16,241 bases of DNA from Bacteroidota bacterium. GTDB lineage: Bacteria > Bacteroidota > Bacteroidia > Flavobacteriales > Weeksellaceae. The notes below the pieces were generated by a model that searched no databases, was not told the DNA's origin, and saw nothing but the letters and a program-made list of their open reading frames with translations. Of the stretch, positions 1-7,274 are shown piece after piece. The DNA lies in assembly GCA_023420435.1 (NCBI GenBank), contig JAEZWE010000207.1:1-16241 (forward strand). The letters are read 5' to 3'. Position 1 is the first letter of the stretch; every line of letters begins with the position of its first letter. Made by a program: the position numbers and the translations under genes.

Positions 1-2
1 AC

Positions 3-1607
3 TTAAAACCTACTCAAAATTCCCCAATGTATTTTGGTGTCATTAAATCTTATGGTATTTCCAAATTCGTTTCCGTTGGATATTTGGAAACTCATTAACC
101 CAATGGGTAAAAAGAAGTTAAAACCCAATCCAAAACTGTATAATTTCGGTTTTAGTGCTAATGATTTATTATTAAGTTGGCCATATTGCAAAAAAGTATC
201 AAAAAAAGCTTGATCATTAACTAAATAACGGTATTCCATATTCCCGAAATAATAAAAATCTGCAAGAAGTGAATTTTCATTAAATCCGCGCATCGAGTTC
301 CATCCACCAAAACGCATCAGTTCATTTGTAGTAAAAGTGTTTTTTGAGCTCAGTAATGAACTTTCAGCCTTTACATTAAGCCAATGATTTTTTGAAATAT
401 TGAAATTTCGTTCAGCATAAAGATAAAAATGAGTTTGTAAAGCATTAATATCATCTAAACTGTAATGGGTTGATATAAAATCTGCCTCAGTTCTAATTCT
501 GGTTTTATATAAAAAAAGTTCAATTTCAATTGGCTCTGTGTAGTCATACCAAACCCCAATTCCCTTTTTTGTAAAATCCTTTCCTTGTGTATATAATGAA
601 TCTAAAACAGTAGAAGTTTCAAAAGTCCCACGAAGACCAATTTTTTGTCTACTGCTTAAATGATAATAAATCGACGGAAGCATTTTTACGTTGGCGAAAG
701 TAGAATCCTGCCGAAAAATATTCAAATTGATGTTGGTTCCCAAATTAGATTTAAAAAGATAAGGAACATCAATTTTCATGTCGAAAGTTTGCCCTTTATC
801 AGGCGTTCTTTGCCAATATAAACCCATACTTTCAAAACCATTGAAAAGATTTCGGAATTGTAAATTTAAAGTTCCATTGATTGTTAACTTCTCTGTTTTA
901 TCATTCCCAAATCCCACAATTCCATCAAAACTGTTGGCTTTTCGCTTTTGTAAAAAGAGATAAATATTGGTTGAATCTTTTGTGAAAAGGGTTTGTGGTG
1001 GTCTTTCCAAAGCTACATACTGATGATTTTGCAAATTTTTATTAATAGCTAGTAAGTTCTTTTCATCATAAACTTTACCGCGATACTCTTTTTCTAAATT
1101 TTTAACAAAACGTTTCGGAGGTTTTTCATAACCTTTTAAAACAAAACCGTCAATGGTTCTTTTTTTATCAGGAATAATATCGATTTCAATTTCAGGAATC
1201 TCATTTTTTAAACCTTTGAATTTAGATTTTATCCTGCTGAAAGAATATCCTTTATCTATAAATTTTTTGTTGATTTCCCTTTTCAAAGAATCCAGATTTT
1301 TTGTAAAAAACTCGCGATTAGTTTTGATGGCATTGGAAATAGAATCTGAAACAGAAACATAAGCCTCATTGAAATTCTTCCCTTTGTCGAAATAAATTTC
1401 GGTGCGGTTTTCGGTTTTTTTTACTTCTTTTAGTTCCGTGAAAAAATAATGATTTTGTGAAAGCGAATCCAGAAATTTTGCTGCTGAAACAGAATCGTTT
1501 TTAGCATATTCTTTTTTGTTTTGAATGTCAATTAAAATGTATTTCTTTTCCTGTGCATTCAAAAAAATGCAAAAAAATAACAATGTTATGATGTTGATAA
1601 ACTTCAA
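3..1607 (-). CDS. Omp85-superfamily outer-membrane protein (BamA/TamA/ShlB-like)
   Basis: Predicted outer-membrane beta barrel of 534 residues. A signal peptide covers about residues 1-18 (hydrophobic core, cleavage near LNAQ). A periplasmic part to about residue 220 looks POTRA-like, including KRTIDGFVLKGYEKPPKRF. The C-terminal half alternates aromatic and polar strands and ends in Phe, as barrel beta-signals do. The motif MRGF near residue 440, followed by a Tyr/Phe-rich stretch, matches the conserved RGF loop of the Omp85 family. At 534 residues it is shorter than BamA and closer to TamA or two-partner transporters. The start is TTG: an in-frame TGA lies five codons upstream and the first internal ATG is far inside the protein. 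It is the last gene of the operon, 29 bases after the dehydrogenase. The family is well supported; whether it inserts proteins, secretes a partner or moves lipid is unknown. Confidence 0.8.
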   Translation of the reverse strand: MKFINIITLLFFCIFLNAQEKKYILIDIQNKKEYAKNDSVSAAKFLDSLSQNHYFFTELKEVKKTENRTEIYFDKGKNFNEAYVSVSDSISNAIKTNREFFTKNLDSLKREINKKFIDKGYSFSRIKSKFKGLKNEIPEIEIDIIPDKKRTIDGFVLKGYEKPPKRFVKNLEKEYRGKVYDEKNLLAINKNLQNHQYVALERPPQTLFTKDSTNIYLFLQKRKANSFDGIVGFGNDKTEKLTINGTLNLQFRNLFNGFESMGLYWQRTPDKGQTFDMKIDVPYLFKSNLGTNINLNIFRQDSTFANVKMLPSIYYHLSSRQKIGLRGTFETSTVLDSLYTQGKDFTKKGIGVWYDYTEPIEIELFLYKTRIRTEADFISTHYSLDDINALQTHFYLYAERNFNISKNHWLNVKAESSLLSSKNTFTTNELMRFGGWNSMRGFNENSLLADFYYFGNMEYRYLVNDQAFFDTFLQYGQLNNKSLALKPKLYSFGLGFNFFLPIGLMSFQISNGNEFGNTIRFNDTKIHWGILSRF

Positions 1608-1636
1608 AAATTTCAGCTTTCAAATTTCAACTGAAT

Positions 1637-2425
1637 TTAATCCAGTTTATTGTATTTTTTCATGAGATTTTCGTAAAAATTCTGTGGAAGAAGCCACTTC
1701 AAAGGAACGCCGATTTTTTGTCCGAATTTCCCAAAATAATAATGCGCTTTCCATTTTTCTTTTTTTACTAAATTTTCGATGTATTTCGCCACTTCTTCCG
1801 GTTCTGTTCCTTCATCAACATGGGAATTCATTAAAGCATATACTTTTTCGAAAACTTTTTTGTAGGGTTCTGAAACTTCAGTTTTTACTCTGTTTTCCGC
1901 AATTTTGGTTTTTATATCTCCTAAATGCAAGGAACAAATTTCAATTTTCCAAGGATAAACTTCATAACGAATGGCTTCTGTAACTTTGTCCAAAGCCGAT
2001 TTTGAAGCCGAATAAAATCCACGAAAAGGAAGCCCCATTTCAGAACCAATACTTGAAATGTTGATGATTTTCCCAAATTTTTGTTCCCTCATTTTCGGTA
2101 AAACAGCACTCATCATCTGTACTGCTCCTACCAAGTTAAGATTGAAAAGTTTTAAAATTTCTTCTTTCTTCGAATCTTCCACAGCACCTACCATTCCCTA
2201 TCCTGCGTTGTTAATGAGGATATCGATGGTTTTTTCTTTTTCTAGAATTTTGGAAATGGCATTTTGAACTTGTTCTTCTTCAGTAATATCGGTAGGAATG
2301 GTGGTGAAAAACTTGTTTTCAATATTTTTTCGACTTAAACCATATACTTGATGTCCTTGCTTTCCAAAAAATTCGGCTAACGAAAAACCAATTCCTGTGG
2401 ATGTTCCTGTGATTATAATAGTCAT
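1637..2425 (-). pseudogene. Short-chain dehydrogenase/reductase interrupted by an in-frame TAG
   Basis: Read through one stop, this encodes about 262 residues, a normal length for a classical SDR. The N-terminal part has the Rossmann cofactor motif TGTSTGIG (residues 6-13) and ends at NNAG. An in-frame TAG at 2198-2200 follows, then the frame resumes with GMVGAVED. Family members usually read NNAGYG here, so the stop most simply replaces a Tyr codon (TAT or TAC) by one base change. The rest is intact: a catalytic Ser in NISSIGS, the active site YSASK, and a full C-terminus. The downstream part could restart at the ATG at 2192-2194, but that product would lack the NAD(P)-binding motif. It lies 13 bases after aroA in the same operon. 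A recent nonsense mutation, a sequencing error and readthrough cannot be told apart here. Substrate unknown. Confidence 0.85.
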
Positions 2426-2438
2426 TTCTAAATTCTAA

Positions 2439-3665
2439 TTAAGGTTGAAGTAAACTGCAGAAATCTTCCCAAAATTTTGGATAAGATTTTTCCACCACAT
2501 TTTCATTTTCTATCGTAAGATCACTAATCAAGCAAAAAGGAGCAAAACTCATCGCCATACGATGATCATTGTACGTTTTGATTTTTATTTCTTTAGAAAT
2601 TTTAAAAAAATCAATACTTTTAATGGTGTCATCAGAAATTTTCGTTTCGCAGCCTATTTTCCTGAGTTCGTTTTGCAAAGCCAAAAGACGATCTGTTTCT
2701 TTTATTTTCAAAGTTTCCAAACCGGAAATTTCAAAAGGAATTTTTAAGGCAGCTGCCGTTACACAAATGGTTTGTGCTATGTCTGGACAATCATTCAAAT
2801 TCAAAAAAATAAATTCCGGAAATTTAAAATTTTCAGGATAAAGAGAAATTTGGTGTTCCTGAATATCAGTAACGGTATTTACGCCAAAATTTTCCCAGTA
2901 AATTTCTTTCAACCGGGAATCTCCCTGCATGGAGTTGTTATTGAAACTTTTAAGATTAATATTCTCTCTTCCAATAGCCGCTAAAGAATAGTAATAAGAA
3001 GCTGAAGACCAATCACTTTCAACTTCAAAAAAGAAAATATTGGAATAAGTTTCCTCCAAAAATGGTTTTGGTTTTATTTCAATAAAATTATTTTCGAAAA
3101 TGATGTCAATTCCGGCTCGTTTTATCGTATTAACCGTCATTTCCAAATAAGGCTTTGAAGTAATTTCTCCTTCAATTTCTAAATTTAAACCGTTGGGAAG
3201 TTTTGCGCCAATCAACAAAAGGGAAGAAATAAACTGGCTTGAAACATTTCCTGAAATGGAAGTATTGCTTTTAAAAATTTTCTTTCCTGAAATTTTTAGT
3301 GGTGGAAAACCTTCATTTTCCAAATATTCTATTTCTGCACCAAGTTTTTTCAAAGCATCAACTAAGTGCGAAATTGGACGTTGCTTCATTCTTTCAGAAC
3401 CTGTTAAAATCACCGTTCTACCATCCTGAATTGCGAAATAAGAAGTTAAAAAACGCATAGCAGTTCCTGCATGATGAATATCAATAATTTCAGCCTCAGA
3501 ATTTATTGCTTTTTGTAAAACTTCGGTGTCTTTGGAGTCACTAAGATTATCAATTTTAATATTATTAAAAAGGGCATTCAAAACGAGCAAACGGTTCGAA
3601 ATACTTTTCGAACCGCAGATTTGTATGGTTTTGTTAGCCAATAATTCTGATTTTTCCAGCAACAT
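2439..3665 (-). CDS. aroA: 3-phosphoshikimate 1-carboxyvinyltransferase (EPSP synthase)
   Basis: Joins shikimate-3-phosphate and phosphoenolpyruvate in the sixth step of the shikimate pathway; cytoplasmic. The 408 residues carry the family signatures in order: GSKSISNR near residues 18-25 (Lys20, Ser21 and Arg25 bind substrate), AGTAMRFL near 66-73, ERMKQRPISHL with the PEP-binding Arg, SSQF, PDIAQT with the catalytic Asp, KETDRL with the catalytic Glu and Arg, NDHRMAM, and a C-terminal EKSYPKFW with the Lys. It is slightly short against about 427 residues in E. coli. Two positions differ from the textbook form: His where E. coli has Asn94, and Phe where it has Pro101, both in the PEP/glyphosate loop. 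The ATG lies 3 bases after the MazG-like stop, so the genes are probably translationally linked. Confidence 0.96.
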   Translation of the reverse strand: MLLEKSELLANKTIQICGSKSISNRLLVLNALFNNIKIDNLSDSKDTEVLQKAINSEAEIIDIHHAGTAMRFLTSYFAIQDGRTVILTGSERMKQRPISHLVDALKKLGAEIEYLENEGFPPLKISGKKIFKSNTSISGNVSSQFISSLLLIGAKLPNGLNLEIEGEITSKPYLEMTVNTIKRAGIDIIFENNFIEIKPKPFLEETYSNIFFFEVESDWSSASYYYSLAAIGRENINLKSFNNNSMQGDSRLKEIYWENFGVNTVTDIQEHQISLYPENFKFPEFIFLNLNDCPDIAQTICVTAAALKIPFEISGLETLKIKETDRLLALQNELRKIGCETKISDDTIKSIDFFKISKEIKIKTYNDHRMAMSFAPFCLISDLTIENENVVEKSYPKFWEDFCSLLQP

Positions 3666-3668
3666 AAA

Positions 3669-3995
3669 TTATCTCAGCTTTTCATTGTTTTGATGTCGAT
3701 CTTTATCGCGTTCTGTTTTTTTCTGCATTTTTTTATCAAATGCTTCTTGAAGATTGGTTCCGGTTTGGTTGGCTAAGCAAAGCGTTACAAAAAGTACATC
3801 CGCTAATTCTTCCCCCAAATCTTTTGTTTTATCGCTTTCTTTTTCACTTTGTTCGCCATATCTCCTGGAAATAATTCGGGCAACTTCTCCAACTTCTTCA
3901 GAAAGTATGGCCATATTGGTTAGTTCATTAAAATAACGAACACCAATGGTTTTTATCCATTCGTCAACCTGATTTTGCAGAATTTTAATTTCCAT
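3669..3995 (-). CDS. MazG-like nucleotide pyrophosphohydrolase
   Basis: Small all-alpha protein of 108 residues from the MazG/dUTPase-C superfamily, which hydrolyses nucleoside triphosphates to monophosphate and pyrophosphate, often as house-cleaning of non-canonical nucleotides. The metal-binding signature is visible: SEEVGE at residues 32-37 and GEELADVLF at 61-69, giving the EExxE ... ExxD pattern on two helices. It has one MazG domain only, like the short single-domain relatives, and not the two-domain E. coli MazG. The C-terminal tail is highly charged (KKMQKKTERDKDRHQ). ATG start, 12 bases after the lipoprotein gene and 3 bases before aroA. The exact nucleotide substrate cannot be read from sequence. 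Confidence 0.88.
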   Translation of the reverse strand: MEIKILQNQVDEWIKTIGVRYFNELTNMAILSEEVGEVARIISRRYGEQSEKESDKTKDLGEELADVLFVTLCLANQTGTNLQEAFDKKMQKKTERDKDRHQNNEKLR

Positions 3996-4007
3996 TTTTT
4001 TGGAATT

Positions 4008-5408
4008 TTACTGATAAGCTCCTAAAGTTGGACTTGCCGTTCTGGAATTTTTCAAAATATCTAAAGGAGATAAAGCAGCAGCAATAATATTGCCTTTCCC
4101 TTTTGCCGGAGAATCGTTGGCTACTCGTAAGTTCAGCAATTCCGTATAGTAATTTACAAATTTTGGATCCATATTTTGCAGAGAATTGATAACATTTGAA
4201 TTGGCTTCAAAATTAAATCCGGCTCCTGAATCATATTTTAATAGAGAATTCAAAATCTGATATGCGAAATTTTGTCCTGTAATTGGATTAAAACGTACTG
4301 CATTCGAATTTTTTGTATATAAAATGGAGTTGGAAATATTAAGATTCAAATCTGCATTTTCCGTTTGTCCGCTTTCATTTACCCATTCATTGGTTGCGAA
4401 TAAAGACAATGCTTCAGCAGAATTTAGCTGCCAATAATTGGCTAATGTAGAATGTAAAATGGTATAATTTCCACCTTTAAAAATTCCAAAATCAGCGTGT
4501 TGACAATTGTTCATCACCAAATTGTCAGCATTAATCGTAGAATTTATTGCATAAATTCCATATTCATCAAAAGTATGAATGATTGAATTTTTAATAGTTG
4601 CGGTAGATTCTTTCAACTCCAAACCTCTTGTTCCTCCAAAAACTCTTGCATAATTCATGTTGAGATTGGCGCCAGGTTCAAATTTTATTGAATTCCAATT
4701 TTTTGGAATGGTATCATAACGCGGATCATTTCGATCTCCACGAATTACGACCTCACTTCCTAAATCTCCATTAATATTTAACGTTGCTCCACCATTTACT
4801 TTCATTCCGCTGTTTTTGAAAAAATAAACTTTCGTTCCTTGTGAAATATTGAGTGTTGCACCGGAAGCTAAATTCAAATCTCCATAAATGATTTTTGCTT
4901 TATTATTGGTCCAGTCTACATTTCCGGTTAAAGTATTGGAATTTGGAGCATCGGTTTCAATGAAAAATTCTGCATCCTGAACAACTGAAAATAAGGTAAC
5001 GTGTTGTTGAGAAACCGGTGTGGAGAAAATAATCTGATCTTCTGCAATAGCTTCAGTTCCCATGGAAGTTGGTGCAATTTCTACAAAAATGTAAAGACTG
5101 TCTTTTTTTCTTAAAGGAACGTTGGTGAATTCTGTCCCCGATTTTCCGTCAACATTAATTCTATATGGTGATTCTACACCTCCAAAAAGCGAAATTTTGG
5201 GAATGGAAATATCTTTATCCTCATCATTATAAACTTTTACGGCATAAGTTTCAGATCGAACCTGATGATAAACGGTATCACAAAAAACAGTATCTGTTGA
5301 AAACCTCAGTTCCATTGATGGTGCATCAAAAGTAATTTCGTCGTTGTTGCAAGATATGGCAAACAAACTCAACCAAAAAGCGAAAAAAAGAATGATCTTA
5401 ATTTTCAT
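4008..5408 (-). CDS. Beta-helix repeat lipoprotein with choice-of-anchor Q-like C-terminus
   Basis: Predicted lipoprotein of 466 residues. The N-terminus is a signal sequence ending in the lipobox FAISC, with the lipidated Cys at residue 20. The middle (about 165-400) has short irregular repeats rich in Asn, Gly and Ile/Val, such as GDLNLASGATLNI, GATLNINGDL and ATIKNSIIHTF, which indicate a right-handed parallel beta helix. The C-terminus (DSPAKGKGN ... ILKNSRTASPTLGAYQ) resembles the choice-of-anchor Q ending of Bacteroidetes beta-helix proteins. No catalytic residues of a polysaccharide lyase could be assigned, so an enzymatic role is not claimed. Probably on the cell surface or facing the periplasm. 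First gene of the five-gene minus-strand operon, with a TAnnTTTG box 20 bases upstream. Confidence 0.82.
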   Translation of the reverse strand: MKIKIILFFAFWLSLFAISCNNDEITFDAPSMELRFSTDTVFCDTVYHQVRSETYAVKVYNDEDKDISIPKISLFGGVESPYRINVDGKSGTEFTNVPLRKKDSLYIFVEIAPTSMGTEAIAEDQIIFSTPVSQQHVTLFSVVQDAEFFIETDAPNSNTLTGNVDWTNNKAKIIYGDLNLASGATLNISQGTKVYFFKNSGMKVNGGATLNINGDLGSEVVIRGDRNDPRYDTIPKNWNSIKFEPGANLNMNYARVFGGTRGLELKESTATIKNSIIHTFDEYGIYAINSTINADNLVMNNCQHADFGIFKGGNYTILHSTLANYWQLNSAEALSLFATNEWVNESGQTENADLNLNISNSILYTKNSNAVRFNPITGQNFAYQILNSLLKYDSGAGFNFEANSNVINSLQNMDPKFVNYYTELLNLRVANDSPAKGKGNIIAAALSPLDILKNSRTASPTLGAYQ

Positions 5409-5428
5409 CTAAAAATTTTTAATAAGTT

Positions 5429-5436
5429 CAAATATA
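5429..5436 (-). promoter_or_regulatory. Promoter -7 box of the lipoprotein/aroA operon
   Basis: The minus strand reads TATATTTG, an exact TAnnTTTG. The predicted start of transcription is near 5426, giving a leader of about 17 bases before the ATG at 5408. No TTG lies at the expected distance upstream, so only the -7 element is supported. Confidence 0.5.
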
Positions 5437-5564
5437 GCTATTTTACTGAATAATTTAAGTTAAAAAATGAAATGAAATACCTTTCTCAAAATTGAATTAA
5501 AATCCTTGAATAATATTCAGATAATTAACGATTTAATCAAGAAGAAATATTTCCCTAAAATATT

Positions 5565-5594
5565 TTGAGGAAACAAAAAATATTTATACTTTTG
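5565..5594 (+). promoter_or_regulatory. rpmE2 promoter (TTG-N19-TAnnTTTG)
   Basis: TTG at 5565-5567 and TACTTTTG at 5587-5594 are separated by 19 bases, an exact fit to the Bacteroidetes sigma-ABfr consensus. Transcription should begin near 5599. This is the best two-element housekeeping promoter in the window, as expected for a ribosomal protein gene. Confidence 0.82.
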
Positions 5595-5598
5595 CAAC

Positions 5599-5722
5599 CT
5601 AAAATTCTGCAGAGAAAGATCCATTACTTATTTCAACGCGAATTATTTAATTAATTTTAATACAAAAGTGGATGAAATCGCAAAAGGTTTCATAAAAACT
5701 TAAAAATTTTAAAAATATTCTT
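5599..5722 (+). promoter_or_regulatory. Long rpmE2 leader with hairpin, candidate r-protein leader
   Basis: From the predicted start near 5599, the leader is about 124 bases; other genes here have 10-20 bases. It contains an 8-pair stem, 5672-5679 (ATGAAATC) with 5686-5693 (GGTTTCAT), one of the pairs being a U-G wobble, closed by the loop GCAAAA. A weaker pairing, ATCCA with TGGAT, could form between about 5619 and 5673 and would compete with it. The last 30 bases before ATG are almost pure A/T. Autoregulation by L31 is an inference. Confidence 0.4.
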
Positions 5723-5974
5723 ATGAAAAACGGAATTCACCCAGAAAATTACAGACTTGTTGTTTTCAAAGATATGAGTAACGACGAGATGTTTCTTTGC
5801 AAATCTACAGCAGATACTAGAGATACTATCGAATTTGAAGGAGAAACTTATCCTTTGATCAAAATGGAAATCTCTTCTACTTCTCACCCTTTCTATACAG
5901 GAAAAGTGAAATTGGTTGATACTGCAGGTAGAGTAGACAAGTTCATGAACAAATACAAAAAATTCGCAAAATAA
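5723..5974 (+). CDS. rpmE2: 50S ribosomal protein L31, type B
   Basis: Component of the large ribosomal subunit and the bridge to the small subunit. The 83 residues match the type B form: MKNGIHPENYRLVVFKDMS at the N-terminus, TADTRDT, the family hallmark SSTSHPFYTGK, and RVDKFMNKY near the end. It lacks the paired cysteines of zinc-binding L31, having only one Cys (FLCKS), so it is the zinc-independent C-minus type. In many bacteria this form replaces the zinc form under zinc limitation, but no Zur-like dyad was seen here and in this group it is often the only L31. Monocistronic: strong promoter and long leader upstream, terminator 24 bases downstream. Confidence 0.97.
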   Translation: MKNGIHPENYRLVVFKDMSNDEMFLCKSTADTRDTIEFEGETYPLIKMEISSTSHPFYTGKVKLVDTAGRVDKFMNKYKKFAK

Positions 5975-5998
5975 TTTTTGCAGATTTATGGATAAATT

Positions 5999-6030
5999 AA
6001 AGCCTTTCCAATTTCGGAAAGGCTTTTTTA
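5999..6030 (+). terminator. Rho-independent terminator of rpmE2
   Basis: AGCCTTTCC at 6001-6009 pairs perfectly with GGAAAGGCT at 6016-6024, extended by A-T pairs outward, with a 6-base loop and a following T run. Only a few bases separate it from the next promoter box. Confidence 0.93.
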
Positions 6031-6034
6031 TTTG

Positions 6035-6042
6035 TATTTTTG
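6035..6042 (+). promoter_or_regulatory. Promoter -7 box of the GlmU-like gene
   Basis: TATTTTTG fits TAnnTTTG, 18 bases before the ATG at 6061. The predicted start is near 6046. The -33 region would fall inside the upstream terminator stem, and no TTG is present there. Confidence 0.55.
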
Positions 6043-6060
6043 AATCAAAATCGAAAAACT

Positions 6061-7224
6061 ATGAAAATTATTTTTTCTGACGCACAATTTTGGGAAAATT
6101 TTCTACCGTTAACTTTTACCAAACCTGTTGCAGAAATGCGTTGCGGAATTCTTACTTTTTCCGAAAGATGGCAAAAATTATTAAACATTTCAGAAGTTTC
6201 TTATATCACGGAAGATTATCTCCAAGATAAATTTAAAACTTACGAAAAAAAAGAAGGCTTGCTAATGGTTCCTAATTTTCTTCCCTCAGAAAATGTTTTA
6301 AAACAAATTAAAAATTTGCAGAAAGGGGAAGCTTTGGTTTTCAAAAACGAAGTTTTAGCGGCAAGATTGGATATGAGTAATTTTTCGCTGAACCAAATTG
6401 AAAAAATGACGGATATTCATGAAGATCTTTTGTTTTTTGAAAAACCTACTGATTTATTTTCTTACAACGATAAAGCCATTGATTTTGATTTTAAAATTTT
6501 AACAGAAGGAAAAACTTCTCAAAAACTCTCTGAAACCAACGGATTTTTAGGAAATAAAGAAGATTTGTTTATCGAAGAAGGCGCACAAATTGAATTCGCA
6601 ACTTTGAACACCAAAACAGGAAAAATCTATATCGGAAAAAATGCAGAAGTGATGGAAGGAAGCTTGTTGCGCGGTCCAATTGCACTTTGTGAAGGCTCTA
6701 AATTCAATATGGGAAGCAAAGTTTATGGTGCAACAACGGTAGGTCCACATTCCAAAGTGGGTGGTGAAGTGAATAACATCGTTATTTTCGGATTTTCGAA
6801 TAAAGGTCATGAAGGTTTTGTAGGAAATTCAGTAATTGGTGAATGGTGTAATATTGGTGCAGATACCAATTCTTCAAATTTAAAAAACAATTATGCTGAA
6901 GTAAAATTGTGGAGCTATAAAACCAAACGTTTCGAAAATACAGGATTACAGTTTTGTGGACTTATTATGGGAGATCATTCCAAAACAGCCATTAATACGC
7001 AGTTGAATACCGGAACTGTTATTGGAGTTGGAGCCAATATTTTTAAAAGTGGATTTCCACCAAATTTAATTGAGCATTTTTCTTGGGGCGGAATGAAAGG
7101 CGATGAAAAATTCAAATTAGAAAAAGCCTATGAAGTAGCTGAAAAAGCAATGGCAAGAAGAAAAATTCCTTTGTCGGAAGATGATAAGGCAATTTTGAAA
7201 AATATTTATGAGAATAATAAATGA
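6061..7224 (+). CDS. GlmU-family nucleotidyltransferase/acyltransferase (Bacteroidetes type)
   Basis: Predicted cytoplasmic protein of 387 residues resembling the Bacteroidetes family annotated as UDP-GlcNAc diphosphorylase/glucosamine-1-phosphate N-acetyltransferase, thought to supply UDP-GlcNAc for peptidoglycan and lipopolysaccharide. The N-terminus (MKIIFSDAQFWENFLPLTFTKPVAEMRCG) is the family's start; it lacks the LxxGxGTRM loop of classical GlmU, so the nucleotidyltransferase half is divergent. From about residue 165 to 325, hexapeptide-type turns (IYIGKNAEVMEGS, VYGATTVGPHSKVGG, SVIGEWCNIGADTNSSNL) form a left-handed beta helix typical of acyltransferases. The ATG at 6061 was chosen over an in-frame TTG at 6040 because that TTG overlaps the promoter box and the family begins at MKI. 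Which reactions it really catalyses is not proven by sequence. Single-gene unit between two terminators. Confidence 0.85.
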   Translation: MKIIFSDAQFWENFLPLTFTKPVAEMRCGILTFSERWQKLLNISEVSYITEDYLQDKFKTYEKKEGLLMVPNFLPSENVLKQIKNLQKGEALVFKNEVLAARLDMSNFSLNQIEKMTDIHEDLLFFEKPTDLFSYNDKAIDFDFKILTEGKTSQKLSETNGFLGNKEDLFIEEGAQIEFATLNTKTGKIYIGKNAEVMEGSLLRGPIALCEGSKFNMGSKVYGATTVGPHSKVGGEVNNIVIFGFSNKGHEGFVGNSVIGEWCNIGADTNSSNLKNNYAEVKLWSYKTKRFENTGLQFCGLIMGDHSKTAINTQLNTGTVIGVGANIFKSGFPPNLIEHFSWGGMKGDEKFKLEKAYEVAEKAMARRKIPLSEDDKAILKNIYENNK

Positions 7225-7235
7225 GAAATTTCATA

Positions 7236-7268
7236 AAAAACTTCAAAGAAATTTGAAGTTTTTTTATT
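7236..7268 (+). terminator. Terminator after the GlmU-like gene
   Basis: AAACTTCAAA (7238-7247) pairs perfectly with TTTGAAGTTT (7252-7261) around a GAAA tetraloop, followed by a T-rich tract. Confidence 0.88.
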
Positions 7269-7274
7269 TTTAGA

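Larger units (their letters stand above)
5409..5722. other. Divergent intergenic region between the lipoprotein operon and rpmE2
   Basis: No gene is seen in these 314 bases. The region holds the minus-strand promoter box at 5429-5436, a 13-base palindrome TGAATA-A-TATTCA at 5507-5519, three copies of the octamer AAATATTT (5545, 5558 and 5578), the rpmE2 promoter at 5565-5594, and a transcribed leader of about 124 bases containing a hairpin at 5672-5693. Confidence 0.7.

Noticed and set aside
2195..2200. Selenocysteine, pyrrolysine or programmed frameshift at the dehydrogenase stop
   Set aside because: The frame does not change, the family has Tyr rather than a special residue here, and no slippery site or recoding structure was seen; simple mutation or sequencing error is more likely.
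5507..5519. 13-base palindrome TGAATA-A-TATTCA upstream of rpmE2
   Set aside because: Nearly 50 bases above the -33 element, pure AT-rich core, only one copy; not distinguishable from chance.
5409..5722. Zur-type zinc-repressor site before the zinc-free L31 gene
   Set aside because: No dyad similar to known Zur boxes was found; zinc control is not supported by the sequence.
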